From contig CAVQJU010000010.1 of NCBI GenBank assembly GCA_963712905.1, positions 682,001-746,000 on the forward strand: a DNA stretch of 64,000 nucleotides. The letters run 5' to 3'. The position numbers and the translations under genes were made by a program. Every line of letters starts with the position of its first letter. Position 1 is the stretch's first letter. This document shows, one piece after another, positions 46,065 through 54,357 of the stretch. Source of the DNA: CAVQJU01 sp963712905 (lineage in GTDB: Bacteria; Acidobacteriota; Vicinamibacteria; Vicinamibacterales; CAVVIG01). Below the pieces are notes generated by a model. It did no database searches. It was not told the origin of the DNA and was given only the letters and a program-made list of their open reading frames with translations.

Positions 46065-47767
46065 CTGAGTCTCCGGGCAGTCAACCACTCGAGCAGCCGG
46101 TCGTTCCAGGAATCAACCGGCAGCCCGCGCTGCGTCATCCCGAAGCCGGCGCTGACCTGATCGTAGACATGGATCTCTGCGGGCTTGCCCGCGGCCTTCC
46201 ACGCCGCGAACAGTGCCAGGCAGCCGTTGGTCACGTTGAAATGTGATGAACCGACTGCGACGAAGAGCGGCGGCGCGTGCGCCGGCACGTTGACGTCCTG
46301 CAGTGAAGGCCCGTAGAGCGAGACGAGGAAGTCCGGCGACGCGTCCGAACGCTCGGCCAGGGACGTCCCGACGGCAATGCCACCGCCGGCAGAAAACCCC
46401 ATGATGCCGACGCGCACGGGATCGATCCCCCAGGCCGCCGCGTTCTGCCGGGCAAGGCGCAGCGCCTGCTGCGCATCGGCGATCCCCATGTGCAGCACCT
46501 CCCGCAGCGCCGGATCGTCGGGCTCAGGGTTGGCGTTGCCGTTACGAATCTCCAGCTCCTTCCGCGCCCCCGCTCCAGCGCCCCCGAGACCCGGCGGCGG
46601 CGCACCACGCCCGCGGCCGCTCGCGGGCATCGTCTGCAACGTCCGGTACTTCAGCACCAGCGCCGCAATGCCCCTGGTGTTCAACCATTGCGCAACCTTG
46701 ACGCCCTCATTGTCCCACCCGAGGAGCCGCAGTGCTCCGCCGGGAGCGACGACGACTGCGGTTCCCGTCGCGCTTTCCGCGGCAGGAAGGAAGACCGTCA
46801 CCGTCGGATCGCTGACGTTGGTGATGGTCCTGTCGCCCGTGGGTGAGGTCGTCGTGGCCTCGGGAACGGTCCAGCGCTCCGAGCCCGGGGCTTTGCCGGG
46901 CCAGAGGCGGATCTCCTGTGGACCTGGCCCCGTCGCTCTCGCCGACGGCGTCGGCGCTTGTCCCTGGCGATTGAAGAACTCGAAGATCCGCGGCCACACC
47001 ATCGGCACCATGCTTCCGTGGTTGCCGTCCACCTCGAGGTACTCGAATGCAAAACCGCGCTCGCGCAGGTAACGCGCCAGCACGCGGCTGCCCTCGAGCG
47101 ACGGGGTCGCGCCGGTGCCCTCGGTCATGAAGATCGGGAGTCGCCTGATCCGATCGAACGGATACGTCGCCTCGTCGACGAACGGCCCCGACATCGGCGC
47201 GACCGCACGCCACCGCTCGGGATACCGGGCCGCCAGGTGCCACGCGCCGCCGCTGCCCATCGAGTGACCGGCGAGGTACGTGCGCGAGCGATCGGCGCCG
47301 TATTCCTCGGTGACGATCTCCAGCGCGGTCATGACCTCGAGTTCGCTCAGATTGAGCTCGCGCTGACGCGCCGGCGTGACAGCGGCACGTTGAGAGGCCG
47401 CCGCCGCGGGCTGCCCGAACACCGCCGGCAGCCGAAGCGGATTGCCATAGGCGCCGAGCGGCGAGAACCCCAACGGCGAGACGACGATGTAGCCGTGCTG
47501 CTCGGCGAGTTTCATCAGCAGGCCATCGGCCTGATCCAGATACGTGCCCTCGTTTGCGCCGGCGCCATGCAGCATCAGGATGATCGGCAGCGACACCTTC
47601 CCATCCCACGTCTTCGGGACGTAGACGCGATATGGCATCTGCTGACCCGTCGGCGCAAAGACATACTGCCGGCGCTGGTCGCCGGTGGCACGCGTTGGCG
47701 CCTGGGCGGAGATGCCGAGGGTCAGCGCAGCCAGCGCGCAGATACACGTCACGAACAGCCGATGCAT
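46061..47767 (-). CDS. Secreted double esterase (two alpha/beta-hydrolase domains)
   Basis: This 568-residue protein has a signal peptide and two hydrolase domains. The first (~25-270) has 'LPIILMLHGAGANEGT', nucleophile elbow GHSMGSGG and 'DGNHGSMVP', like poly(3-hydroxybutyrate)-depolymerase-type/feruloyl esterases. The second (~290-568) has 'TGTAVVVAPGGALRLLGWDNEGVKVAQWL', GFSAGGG and a C-terminal 'DSWNDRLLEWL', like BD-FAE/dienelactone-type esterases; the expected catalytic His of the second domain is less clear. The combination implies sequential or dual ester cleavage on one substrate. It is an operon member between the expanded-family gene and the sulfatase. Confidence 0.87.
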   Translation of the reverse strand: MHRLFVTCICALAALTLGISAQAPTRATGDQRRQYVFAPTGQQMPYRVYVPKTWDGKVSLPIILMLHGAGANEGTYLDQADGLLMKLAEQHGYIVVSPLGFSPLGAYGNPLRLPAVFGQPAAAASQRAAVTPARQRELNLSELEVMTALEIVTEEYGADRSRTYLAGHSMGSGGAWHLAARYPERWRAVAPMSGPFVDEATYPFDRIRRLPIFMTEGTGATPSLEGSRVLARYLRERGFAFEYLEVDGNHGSMVPMVWPRIFEFFNRQGQAPTPSARATGPGPQEIRLWPGKAPGSERWTVPEATTTSPTGDRTITNVSDPTVTVFLPAAESATGTAVVVAPGGALRLLGWDNEGVKVAQWLNTRGIAALVLKYRTLQTMPASGRGRGAPPPGLGGAGAGARKELEIRNGNANPEPDDPALREVLHMGIADAQQALRLARQNAAAWGIDPVRVGIMGFSAGGGIAVGTSLAERSDASPDFLVSLYGPSLQDVNVPAHAPPLFVAVGSSHFNVTNGCLALFAAWKAAGKPAEIHVYDQVSAGFGMTQRGLPVDSWNDRLLEWLTARRLR

Positions 47768-47781
47768 GTCCCTGCTCTCCC

Positions 47782-48573
47782 TCACTCCCGCCCCCGCGCC
47801 TGCGCCCGCACCTGGGGCGCCGGAATCTCACACGGCCGGGGATTCCATCTGGACAGATCGGCTTCCTTCTTGAACTGCGAGCTGATCACGAATTCCTGCG
47901 TCAGGAACGCCGGATCGGAGACGACTGTCGTGACGATGAGCCATGTGCCGTCGTCGGCCAACGTGAAGGTGTCGAGGAATTCCTTCACGACCGCACGATC
48001 GCTGTACGGCACGCCGTTGGGGCGGAGATAGGCGGCTTGCAGGTTCGTCGTGACCACCGCGAGCGACCCGCCCGGTGTTGGCGCACCCTGCGCGAAGATG
48101 CCGCGGTTCTGTGGCTGCCGGAACCATCGAGCCTCGGAGTCGCCCTGCAGCGACCGCGCGCCGGCCGGCGACGGCGCGCCGAAGCGAAAGCGCCGGACTT
48201 GCATCCCCGCGTCGAACTCCAGGACGAGCGTGTTGGCGTTCTCCCAGCGAATGCGCACGCGGCCGGGCTGTCGAATCAATCCCGGAGGGCCGAACGCCTT
48301 GCACAACGCGCCCCGCGCGCGGTCGGCGTCCAGGTCCCAGGCGTCCGCCGCCTTGCGCCCCGCAGCGTTGAGCGGCACGCTCGATGTGTCGCCCTTCGGC
48401 GGCGTCACCATCCGCCACCGCCAGTCTTCGTTGATGATCGACACCCACTGTCCGGTGATGTCGATCAACGCCGACTCGCGCGCACTGCGGGCGTCAGCGC
48501 GCGGTCCCTGCGCGAGGACGACGGCGCTAGCGGCAACGGCGAACGCCGCCAGCGACACGACAAGCCGCTTCAT
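47782..48573 (-). CDS. Secreted expanded-family-related hypothetical protein
   Basis: This 263-residue protein has a signal peptide and a C-terminal stretch 'GGSLAVVTTNLQAAYLRPNGVPYSDRAVVKEFLDTFTLADDGTWLIVTTVVSDPAFLTQEFVISSQFKKE'. That pattern is shared with the gene at 49505-50356 ('GVPRSDKGTLVEYF..LTLVTVVKDPVYLTEAFVRTS') and more remotely with the 'GDTLVVET' family. No enzyme motif is seen. Its ATG overlaps the stop of the MBL-like gene (48570-48573). The function is unknown. Confidence 0.75.
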   Translation of the reverse strand: MKRLVVSLAAFAVAASAVVLAQGPRADARSARESALIDITGQWVSIINEDWRWRMVTPPKGDTSSVPLNAAGRKAADAWDLDADRARGALCKAFGPPGLIRQPGRVRIRWENANTLVLEFDAGMQVRRFRFGAPSPAGARSLQGDSEARWFRQPQNRGIFAQGAPTPGGSLAVVTTNLQAAYLRPNGVPYSDRAVVKEFLDTFTLADDGTWLIVTTVVSDPAFLTQEFVISSQFKKEADLSRWNPRPCEIPAPQVRAQARGRE

Positions 48574-49508
48574 CGCGCCCTCCTGCTCAGGTCACGATAG
48601 ATCGCCTCGACGAACCGCTCGCCGTTCCATCCGTCGGTCTGTGGATCGAAGAGGCCGTCGTAGTCGAGCGTCGGTTTCGCGCGCTTCACCTCATCGAGCG
48701 AGCGGCCCTTCTCGACGAGATCCCGCACGCGGTCGCGGACGATGGTCACCATGTCGCGGTAGTTGGCGGCGTCGGTCTGGTCGCTCAGCCGGCCGCGGCC
48801 GGGCACGATCACCGTTCCGCCCTCCTGGCTTTCTCCGGCCACGGCAATCTCGATCACGCGGTTGAGCGCGTCCAGCACGCCCGCGATGCTGCCGCCGCGA
48901 TCGGGATCGAATCGGGGGTATGCCGTCGTGTCGAAAATCGCCCCGCTGCAGATCACGTCCGAGCGGCGGAAGAACACCATCGTGTCCCCGTCGGTGTGCC
49001 CGGCCGGCACGTGCACGAAGCGCACGGCCTCGCCGTTGGAGAAGAGCGTCCACTGAGCGGTGAAATAGGTGTCGGTCGGCCAGATGTCGGTCGGGGCCTT
49101 CGTTGCGTTCATCCTGTTGAGCACGTTCAGGTGGGCGATGATCGACGCCCGCGTGTCGGATCCACGGGGATCGATCGAGTCGATCACGCGAACGTAGCGG
49201 CCGGCCTTGGACAAGGCTCCCGCGCCGCCCGCCGCCTGGTCGTCGCCGCTCGTCAGCACGATGTGCCGAATCGGCTGCGCCGTCAGCGACCGGATGGCGT
49301 CGAGCACCGCTCCGCTCAACGCCGCCGGTTGCGCGTCTACCACGAGCGGACCTTCGGGGCCGATCTGCACGGTGGTGTTGCCGCCCGGCCCGATAATCAC
49401 GAACACGTTGCCCTGGACGGGCAGGACCTCGAGACGCTGCTGTGCCGTCACTGCGGCGAGGGCCGCACACACGAAGAGCACGACCACTGCGCGGTGCGCC
49501 GTGGTCAT
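48570..49508 (-). CDS. MBL-fold protein with degenerate metal site
   Basis: This 312-residue protein has a signal peptide and an overall metallo-beta-lactamase fold: 'VFVIIGPGGNTTVQIGPEGPLVVDAQ', 'RFVHVPAGHTDGDTMVFFRRSDVICSGAIFD', with the AGHTDGD metal region kept. The normal HxHxDH after 'HIVLTS' is replaced by 'GDDQAAGGAG', so the first metal site is lost. It is therefore probably inactive or uses another mechanism, perhaps as a binding protein. It overlaps both neighbours by 4 bp (ATGA), so translation is tightly coupled to two expanded-family genes. Confidence 0.82.
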   Translation of the reverse strand: MTTAHRAVVVLFVCAALAAVTAQQRLEVLPVQGNVFVIIGPGGNTTVQIGPEGPLVVDAQPAALSGAVLDAIRSLTAQPIRHIVLTSGDDQAAGGAGALSKAGRYVRVIDSIDPRGSDTRASIIAHLNVLNRMNATKAPTDIWPTDTYFTAQWTLFSNGEAVRFVHVPAGHTDGDTMVFFRRSDVICSGAIFDTTAYPRFDPDRGGSIAGVLDALNRVIEIAVAGESQEGGTVIVPGRGRLSDQTDAANYRDMVTIVRDRVRDLVEKGRSLDEVKRAKPTLDYDGLFDPQTDGWNGERFVEAIYRDLSRRAR

Positions 49509-50356
49509 CGGGCCCGCGTCGGACGCGACTGCGCCATATAGTCCGGGTACATCGTCGCGGCGCCGCCGCGCGTCGCGTCGAATGGAATGCCGTGCTTGGC
49601 GGCGAACTCGCCCAGATAGGCGTTGGTGCCCGGGAGATGATGCGGCACCGCGCCACGTGGCCGTTCGATCTCGGTGGTTGGAATGCAGGAGAACGGACTG
49701 AGCTGGAATCCGGGATCCAGCACCCAGTTCGACGTGCGCACGAACGCCTCAGTGAGGTACACCGGATCCTTCACGACGGTCACCAGCGTCAGGTAGTCAC
49801 CGTGGCGGATGAAGTACTCGACGAGCGTGCCCTTGTCGCTGCGCGGCACTCCGTTGCGCCGGATCCAGCCTTCCTTCAGGTGAGTGGTCGTCACCTTGAG
49901 CATGTCGCCTTCCCACTCGCCCGTCGAGAAACCCTGCCAGCTGTGTTGCGCGTTCGGCGACGGATGCGCCCGGCCGTCCATGTAGATCGTGCGGCGCGGC
50001 AGCATCCACATCAGCGTGGTGTGCCACGACGTCACGTCCTGCGAGACGGGATCGATCGTGCTCGAGATCCGCATGCTGGCGGGACCTCGAGGCGCGTAGT
50101 CCGCCGGGTGCGGTTCACACTGCCGCTCGGGCATCGTCCACTTGGCCGCGTCCCACGAATCGGCGCGCAGTCGCGCCGCGTCGTTGATGGGAAGCCCCAG
50201 GTAGTCGCCAATATCGGGGCCGGCGCCGCGCTCGGGAAGATCCTCGTGAAATCGCTGGCCCCACGAGCCGGCGAGATCCATCTGCGCTGACAGCGCGATA
50301 GTCGCCGACACGACGACCGCGGCGACCGCCGCCACGCCGAACCTCACCGGCGACAT
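49505..50356 (-). CDS. Secreted expanded-family-related hypothetical protein
   Basis: This 283-residue protein has a signal peptide, 'DLAGSWGQRFHEDLPERGAGPDIGDYLGLPIND', 'QCEPHPADYAPRGPASMRISSTIDPVSQDV', 'GFSTGEWEGDMLKVTTTHLKEGWIRRNGVPRSDKGTLVEYF' and 'PVYLTEAFVRTSNWVLD'. This is a branch of the family represented elsewhere by 'GDTLVVET' and 'HDTR.IP'. It begins 3 bp after the stop of the propeller/cytochrome protein and overlaps the MBL-like gene. Function is unknown. Confidence 0.8.
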   Translation of the reverse strand: MSPVRFGVAAVAAVVVSATIALSAQMDLAGSWGQRFHEDLPERGAGPDIGDYLGLPINDAARLRADSWDAAKWTMPERQCEPHPADYAPRGPASMRISSTIDPVSQDVTSWHTTLMWMLPRRTIYMDGRAHPSPNAQHSWQGFSTGEWEGDMLKVTTTHLKEGWIRRNGVPRSDKGTLVEYFIRHGDYLTLVTVVKDPVYLTEAFVRTSNWVLDPGFQLSPFSCIPTTEIERPRGAVPHHLPGTNAYLGEFAAKHGIPFDATRGGAATMYPDYMAQSRPTRAR

Positions 50357-50359
50357 CAC

Positions 50360-52495
50360 CTACTTCGCCAGCGGATCCGGCCGCATCTGAAACTTGACGA
50401 CGGCGCTGCGCGTGCCCAGACCGCCTTCGACGTGCCAGACGGCGTTCGGTCCGTAGTCCGCGTAGAGGGCACGACCTTTCCACCCGCCATTCGGATCGTC
50501 GATGCGGCCGTCCATCCCGCGCGAGAAAAACCCGAGGGGATACGGCACGCGCAGCACGACCCAGCTGCCGTCGGGCTGCAGGGCGAGCAGCGAATCAGAG
50601 CTCGTACCGTTCGCCAGCGGGAGATTCGCGCCCAGGCCGAGCGTGTTGAAGCGGTCGACGAAGTTGTAATACTGGAAGTCAGCGGCGACGTCACCGCGGA
50701 CGCCTTTGAAACGCGGCCCCGGCACTGGATACAGCGTCCAGCCTTCGCGGCAGTGCTGGCCGTCCATCGCGGCCGGACCCGACAGGATTTTGCACTTGCG
50801 CCGGTCGAAGCTCGCGAGGTGCCCGCTGCCGGCAAGCGCCGTCCAGATCACGCCGTTCGAATCGACGTCGATGCCGCGCGGCGTGTAGCCGACGACGCCT
50901 GCGGCCGGATCGAACGGCGGCTCGTACGCTTCGCTCACGCACGTCTTCGGCTCGATGCGAACGATCTTTCCCGGCACCGGTCCGGGCACCGCGCCCCAGA
51001 CGCTGCCGTCCGGGTGCGGAATGACACTGTAGAACAGGCCCACCTTGATCTCGCGATCGACGGCGCGATCGATCTTCCCGTCGCCGTTGACATCGAACCA
51101 GGGACGGCACCAGCCTTGAGCCGCACCGACATCCCCGGTCGCCTCGAGCTTCCGCGTGTTCACCCAGCCGATCGCCCCGCTGAAGGGACCGTTGCCGTAG
51201 ATCGTTTCGTCGGCATCGGAGGCAAACTGCACGTGATGCACGTCGAAGCAGATATCGACCTGCTTGAACTGCTGCGTCTTCGGGTCGTAGTACTGGATCT
51301 GCCTGAAGCTCGTCGGCATCGGAGCAAGCGCCGCGGAGGGATGGTCTTTGCAGAATGACGGCTGGTTCTCGGGCACGCGGAACCGCGCCGACATCCAGAC
51401 CCGCCCTTTGCTGTCCATCGCCGCGTGGTTGGAGATCGCCGGGTCGAACCAGTACAGCTTGGTGCCCCAGTACGGTGACGGCACCGGCATCGACTGCGGT
51501 TTGCCGGGGGGCGTCTTCGGATCGAGCACCGGAATTCTCGTCTCTTTCGCGGTGTGCTCCAGCGTATCGAGCGTGAGGAACCCGTCGTTGCCCCAGTCGA
51601 CGCCGTAGATCGGACCGTAGGCGTTGGCCGTGGGATTCCGCTTGTCGGTGGCCAGCTCGTCGTGCGCAAACGTCGCCGGGCCACCCCAGTCCCACATCGT
51701 CAGGACGAGATTCCGCTCGAGACCCTTTGGACGCGGCGGCGCTGGCGGGACTTCCCCCGCGGTGACGCGATCCGTCCAGTTGGCAAACATCTCGAGGCCG
51801 CGAGCGCGCCCGAGCACGCTCACCGCCGAGCTCATCCCCGCGCCGTCCTGCCCGACCTGCACGCGTCGATCCCAGGCCGCCACGCTCGACGCAAAGGTTC
51901 CGAGCGCCGGCGGAAACTCACGCGTCGCCTTGTTGCCCAGCTGGTGGCAGACGTTGCAGTTTGCTTTGATCTGGTTAATCCAGTGATGTTGCGTGGCCAT
52001 GTCGGGACTGATGCCGTTGCCGGACGGCCCGGTGCCCGGAAAGTCCTTCTCCGGCGGGATGTTGATGAGCGAGTACCAGTAGTTCGCCGGGTAGATCTGC
52101 GCGGCCACGCGGGGATCGGCCGCCGGCACCGCGGTGAGTGCGAGACGCCGCCCCGGTGTCGCGCGGACCGGCGTGGAATCGACGAGGCCATAGCCTCGCA
52201 CCCAGATCCTGTACGTGGCGCGTCGTCCCGGGAGATCGGGCAACAGGTACCGGCCCTGGTCGTCGGTGACCACGATCTTCCGGAACTTGGTCGGGGTGTC
52301 GGTCGTCTCCGCAATCACCCAGACGCCGGCCTCCGGGCCACGAGCGCTCCTGACGACTCCGGCGATGTCATCGGCATCGATCGGAATCTGGCTGATGTCG
52401 ATTTCGCGCGTCGGCGTCTGCGCGCGAAGCCAGAGGGACGCACTGCCTGCCAGAACAAGCGCGAGCAACGTGATCGAAACGGGCCGGCGCGTCAT
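50360..52495 (-). CDS. Secreted carboxypeptidase-regulatory/cytochrome c/beta-propeller protein
   Basis: This 711-residue protein is the first gene of the large operon. It has a signal peptide, a carboxypeptidase-regulatory-like beta-sandwich ('DDIAGVVRSARGPEAGVWVIAETTDTPTKFRKIVVTDDQGRYLLPDLP'), a c-type heme motif CNVCH (~residue 180) and a beta-propeller-like C-terminal half ('DSKGRVWMSARFRVPEN', 'GYTPRGIDVDSNGVIWTALAGSGHLASFDRRKCK', 'PDGSWVVLRVPYPLGFF'), resembling streptogramin-lyase/NHL-type proteins. Heme plus propeller suggests a periplasmic redox protein. ATG 52495 is supported by the promoter spacing. Confidence 0.82.
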   Translation of the reverse strand: MTRRPVSITLLALVLAGSASLWLRAQTPTREIDISQIPIDADDIAGVVRSARGPEAGVWVIAETTDTPTKFRKIVVTDDQGRYLLPDLPGRRATYRIWVRGYGLVDSTPVRATPGRRLALTAVPAADPRVAAQIYPANYWYSLINIPPEKDFPGTGPSGNGISPDMATQHHWINQIKANCNVCHQLGNKATREFPPALGTFASSVAAWDRRVQVGQDGAGMSSAVSVLGRARGLEMFANWTDRVTAGEVPPAPPRPKGLERNLVLTMWDWGGPATFAHDELATDKRNPTANAYGPIYGVDWGNDGFLTLDTLEHTAKETRIPVLDPKTPPGKPQSMPVPSPYWGTKLYWFDPAISNHAAMDSKGRVWMSARFRVPENQPSFCKDHPSAALAPMPTSFRQIQYYDPKTQQFKQVDICFDVHHVQFASDADETIYGNGPFSGAIGWVNTRKLEATGDVGAAQGWCRPWFDVNGDGKIDRAVDREIKVGLFYSVIPHPDGSVWGAVPGPVPGKIVRIEPKTCVSEAYEPPFDPAAGVVGYTPRGIDVDSNGVIWTALAGSGHLASFDRRKCKILSGPAAMDGQHCREGWTLYPVPGPRFKGVRGDVAADFQYYNFVDRFNTLGLGANLPLANGTSSDSLLALQPDGSWVVLRVPYPLGFFSRGMDGRIDDPNGGWKGRALYADYGPNAVWHVEGGLGTRSAVVKFQMRPDPLAK

Positions 52496-52797
52496 TGCTG
52501 GAATCTCCTTCACGCCTGCGTAGCGCGAGGCGGATCTGTACTCAACGGGAGAACGAGTTGTCAATGCGCGTGGCCGTCCGAACAGCGACACCTGTATTAT
52601 CAGGCTGATCCCCGAGACGGGACGCACCGGAATCTTCGACGCGTCGCAGCAAGCCGAGCGCGAGCGTCCTGGCGGATCGCGCAACCATTGACAGTCAAAC
52701 GACGGGACTGCTACCGTGCCGCGCGACTCGATTGGGAAACATCGCCGCGAAGAATCTGTCTATACAGGATGTGCCGGCGCGCGTCGTCCACGTAGAG
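52496..52797. other. Divergent control region
   Basis: This 302-bp region separates the large minus-strand operon from the carboxylesterase gene. It holds the operon promoter and CCTG-N6-CAGG element (52535-52604). Toward the carboxylesterase side I see no clear consensus promoter. Confidence 0.5.
52534..52604 (-). promoter_or_regulatory. Promoter and upstream element of the large operon
   Basis: On the minus strand TTGACA (52564-52559) and TACAGAT (52540-52534) are 18 nt apart, about 39 nt before ATG 52495. Upstream lies CCTGTATTATCAGG (52591-52604). The arrangement mirrors the promoter at 30410-30467, with the upstream element about one helical turn further from -35 (26 versus 14 nt between them). 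Confidence 0.6.
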
Positions 52798-54357
52798 ATG
52801 GAGGCTCCCGTGTTCGCTTCTGTTGCTCGTGCTGCGGTCGCGTTCGTCACCTCGCTGCTGCTGGTGAGCGCCGCATCTGCCGGCCCCGTCAGGGTCGACG
52901 GGGGTCTGCTCGAAGGCACGGCCGAGGATGGACTGATGGTCTATCGCGGCATCCCGTTCGCGGCCCCGCCCGTCGGAGATCTGCGTTGGCGCGCGCCAGA
53001 GCCAGCCGCGAAGTGGACGGGGGTACGGAAGGCCGACACCTTCGGCCGGGCGTGTTTGCAGATCAACCAGGCAATCGCGAGTCTTCCGGCACCGAGCGAA
53101 GACTGCCTGTATCTCAACGTCTGGACGCCCGCCACACGCGCCGATGAGCATCTGGCCGTCATGGTCTGGATCCACGGCGGAGGGTTTACCGCAGGTACGC
53201 CGCCCGAGCGGCTGTATCACGGCGAGGCCATCGCGAAGAAGGGCGTGGTCGTGGTGACCCTTGCCTATCGGCTCGGAGTCTTCGGTTTCCTCGCGCATCC
53301 CGCATTGAGCGCGGAAAGCGACACACACACATCCGGCAACTACGGTCTGCTGGACATGATTGCCGCGCTGCAATGGGTGAAGAAGAACATCGCCGCCTTC
53401 GGCGGCGACCCGGGCCGCGTGACGATCTTCGGCGAGTCGGCCGGCGGCATCGCTGTCAGCCAGTTGTGTGCATCGCCGCTCGCGAAAGGACTCTTCCAAG
53501 CCGCGATCTCGCAAAGCGGCGGCTCGTTCGGCCCGGTGCGCGAAGGCGGCGGGCCGGGCGAGAACATGCAGCCGCTCGCGGTGGCCGAGAAGGCCGGCGC
53601 CGCCTGGTCGTCGAAGGCGGGCGCCGCGAGCCTCGCCGACCTGCGCAAGATCGCGGGCGAAAGGCTGCTCGAGTCCGCGCGCGGCCAGCGCGGCATCGCG
53701 TGGCCGATCACCGACGGACGGGTGATCCCCGACGATCAGTACAAGCTGTACGCGGCCGGACACTACAACGACGTTCCCGTGCTCGCGGGCTACAACTCCG
53801 ACGAGGGCGCGTCGTTCGGCAACGTCACCTCACGCGACACGTACATCACGACCGTCCAGCAGCGCTACGGGCGCTTCGCCGACAGACTGCTCGCCGCGTA
53901 TCCGTGGGGTGAGGGCGCCGCCAGAAAGACCGCCCGCGACCTGACACGCGATACGACCTTCGGGTGGCACACATGGACGTGGGCGCGACTGCAAGAGAAG
54001 ACCGGCAAGTCGAACGCGTACCTCTACTACTTCGACCAGCACGCCGAGTATCCCGCCGATTCACCGCGGTTCGGGTTCGGCTCCCCCCATGCCGCCGAGA
54101 TGGCGTACGTGTTCGGCCACTTCTTGAACAGGCAGCCAACGCCTGAGGATCGGACGCTCTCGGACACGATGATCACGTATTGGACCAACTTCGCAAAGAA
54201 ACACGATCCCGGTGCTGCGGGATTGCCGGTGTGGCCTGCTTACCACGACGCCGCGCCGCAGATGATGTATCTGGTCGGCTCGCCCAAACCCGGCCCGCTC
54301 GTGAGCACAGAGGGGTTGAAGGTGCTGGACGATTACTTCGCCTGGCGTCGCCAGTGA
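52798..54357 (+). CDS. Secreted type-B carboxylesterase
   Basis: This 519-residue protein has a signal peptide and the type-B carboxylesterase fold: 'EDCLYLNVWTPA', 'VMVWIHGGGFTAG' (oxyanion hole), nucleophile elbow 'FGESAGG' (Ser ~207), 'NSDEGASFG' (catalytic Glu) and 'GSPHAAEMAYVFG' (catalytic His). It should hydrolyse carboxylic esters outside the cytoplasm. The start at 52798 coincides with the signal peptide; the longer frame from 52732 has an atypical N-terminus. Its stop overlaps the GTG start of the MFS gene (GTGA), so import of the product is suggested. Confidence 0.92.
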   Translation: MEAPVFASVARAAVAFVTSLLLVSAASAGPVRVDGGLLEGTAEDGLMVYRGIPFAAPPVGDLRWRAPEPAAKWTGVRKADTFGRACLQINQAIASLPAPSEDCLYLNVWTPATRADEHLAVMVWIHGGGFTAGTPPERLYHGEAIAKKGVVVVTLAYRLGVFGFLAHPALSAESDTHTSGNYGLLDMIAALQWVKKNIAAFGGDPGRVTIFGESAGGIAVSQLCASPLAKGLFQAAISQSGGSFGPVREGGGPGENMQPLAVAEKAGAAWSSKAGAASLADLRKIAGERLLESARGQRGIAWPITDGRVIPDDQYKLYAAGHYNDVPVLAGYNSDEGASFGNVTSRDTYITTVQQRYGRFADRLLAAYPWGEGAARKTARDLTRDTTFGWHTWTWARLQEKTGKSNAYLYYFDQHAEYPADSPRFGFGSPHAAEMAYVFGHFLNRQPTPEDRTLSDTMITYWTNFAKKHDPGAAGLPVWPAYHDAAPQMMYLVGSPKPGPLVSTEGLKVLDDYFAWRRQ

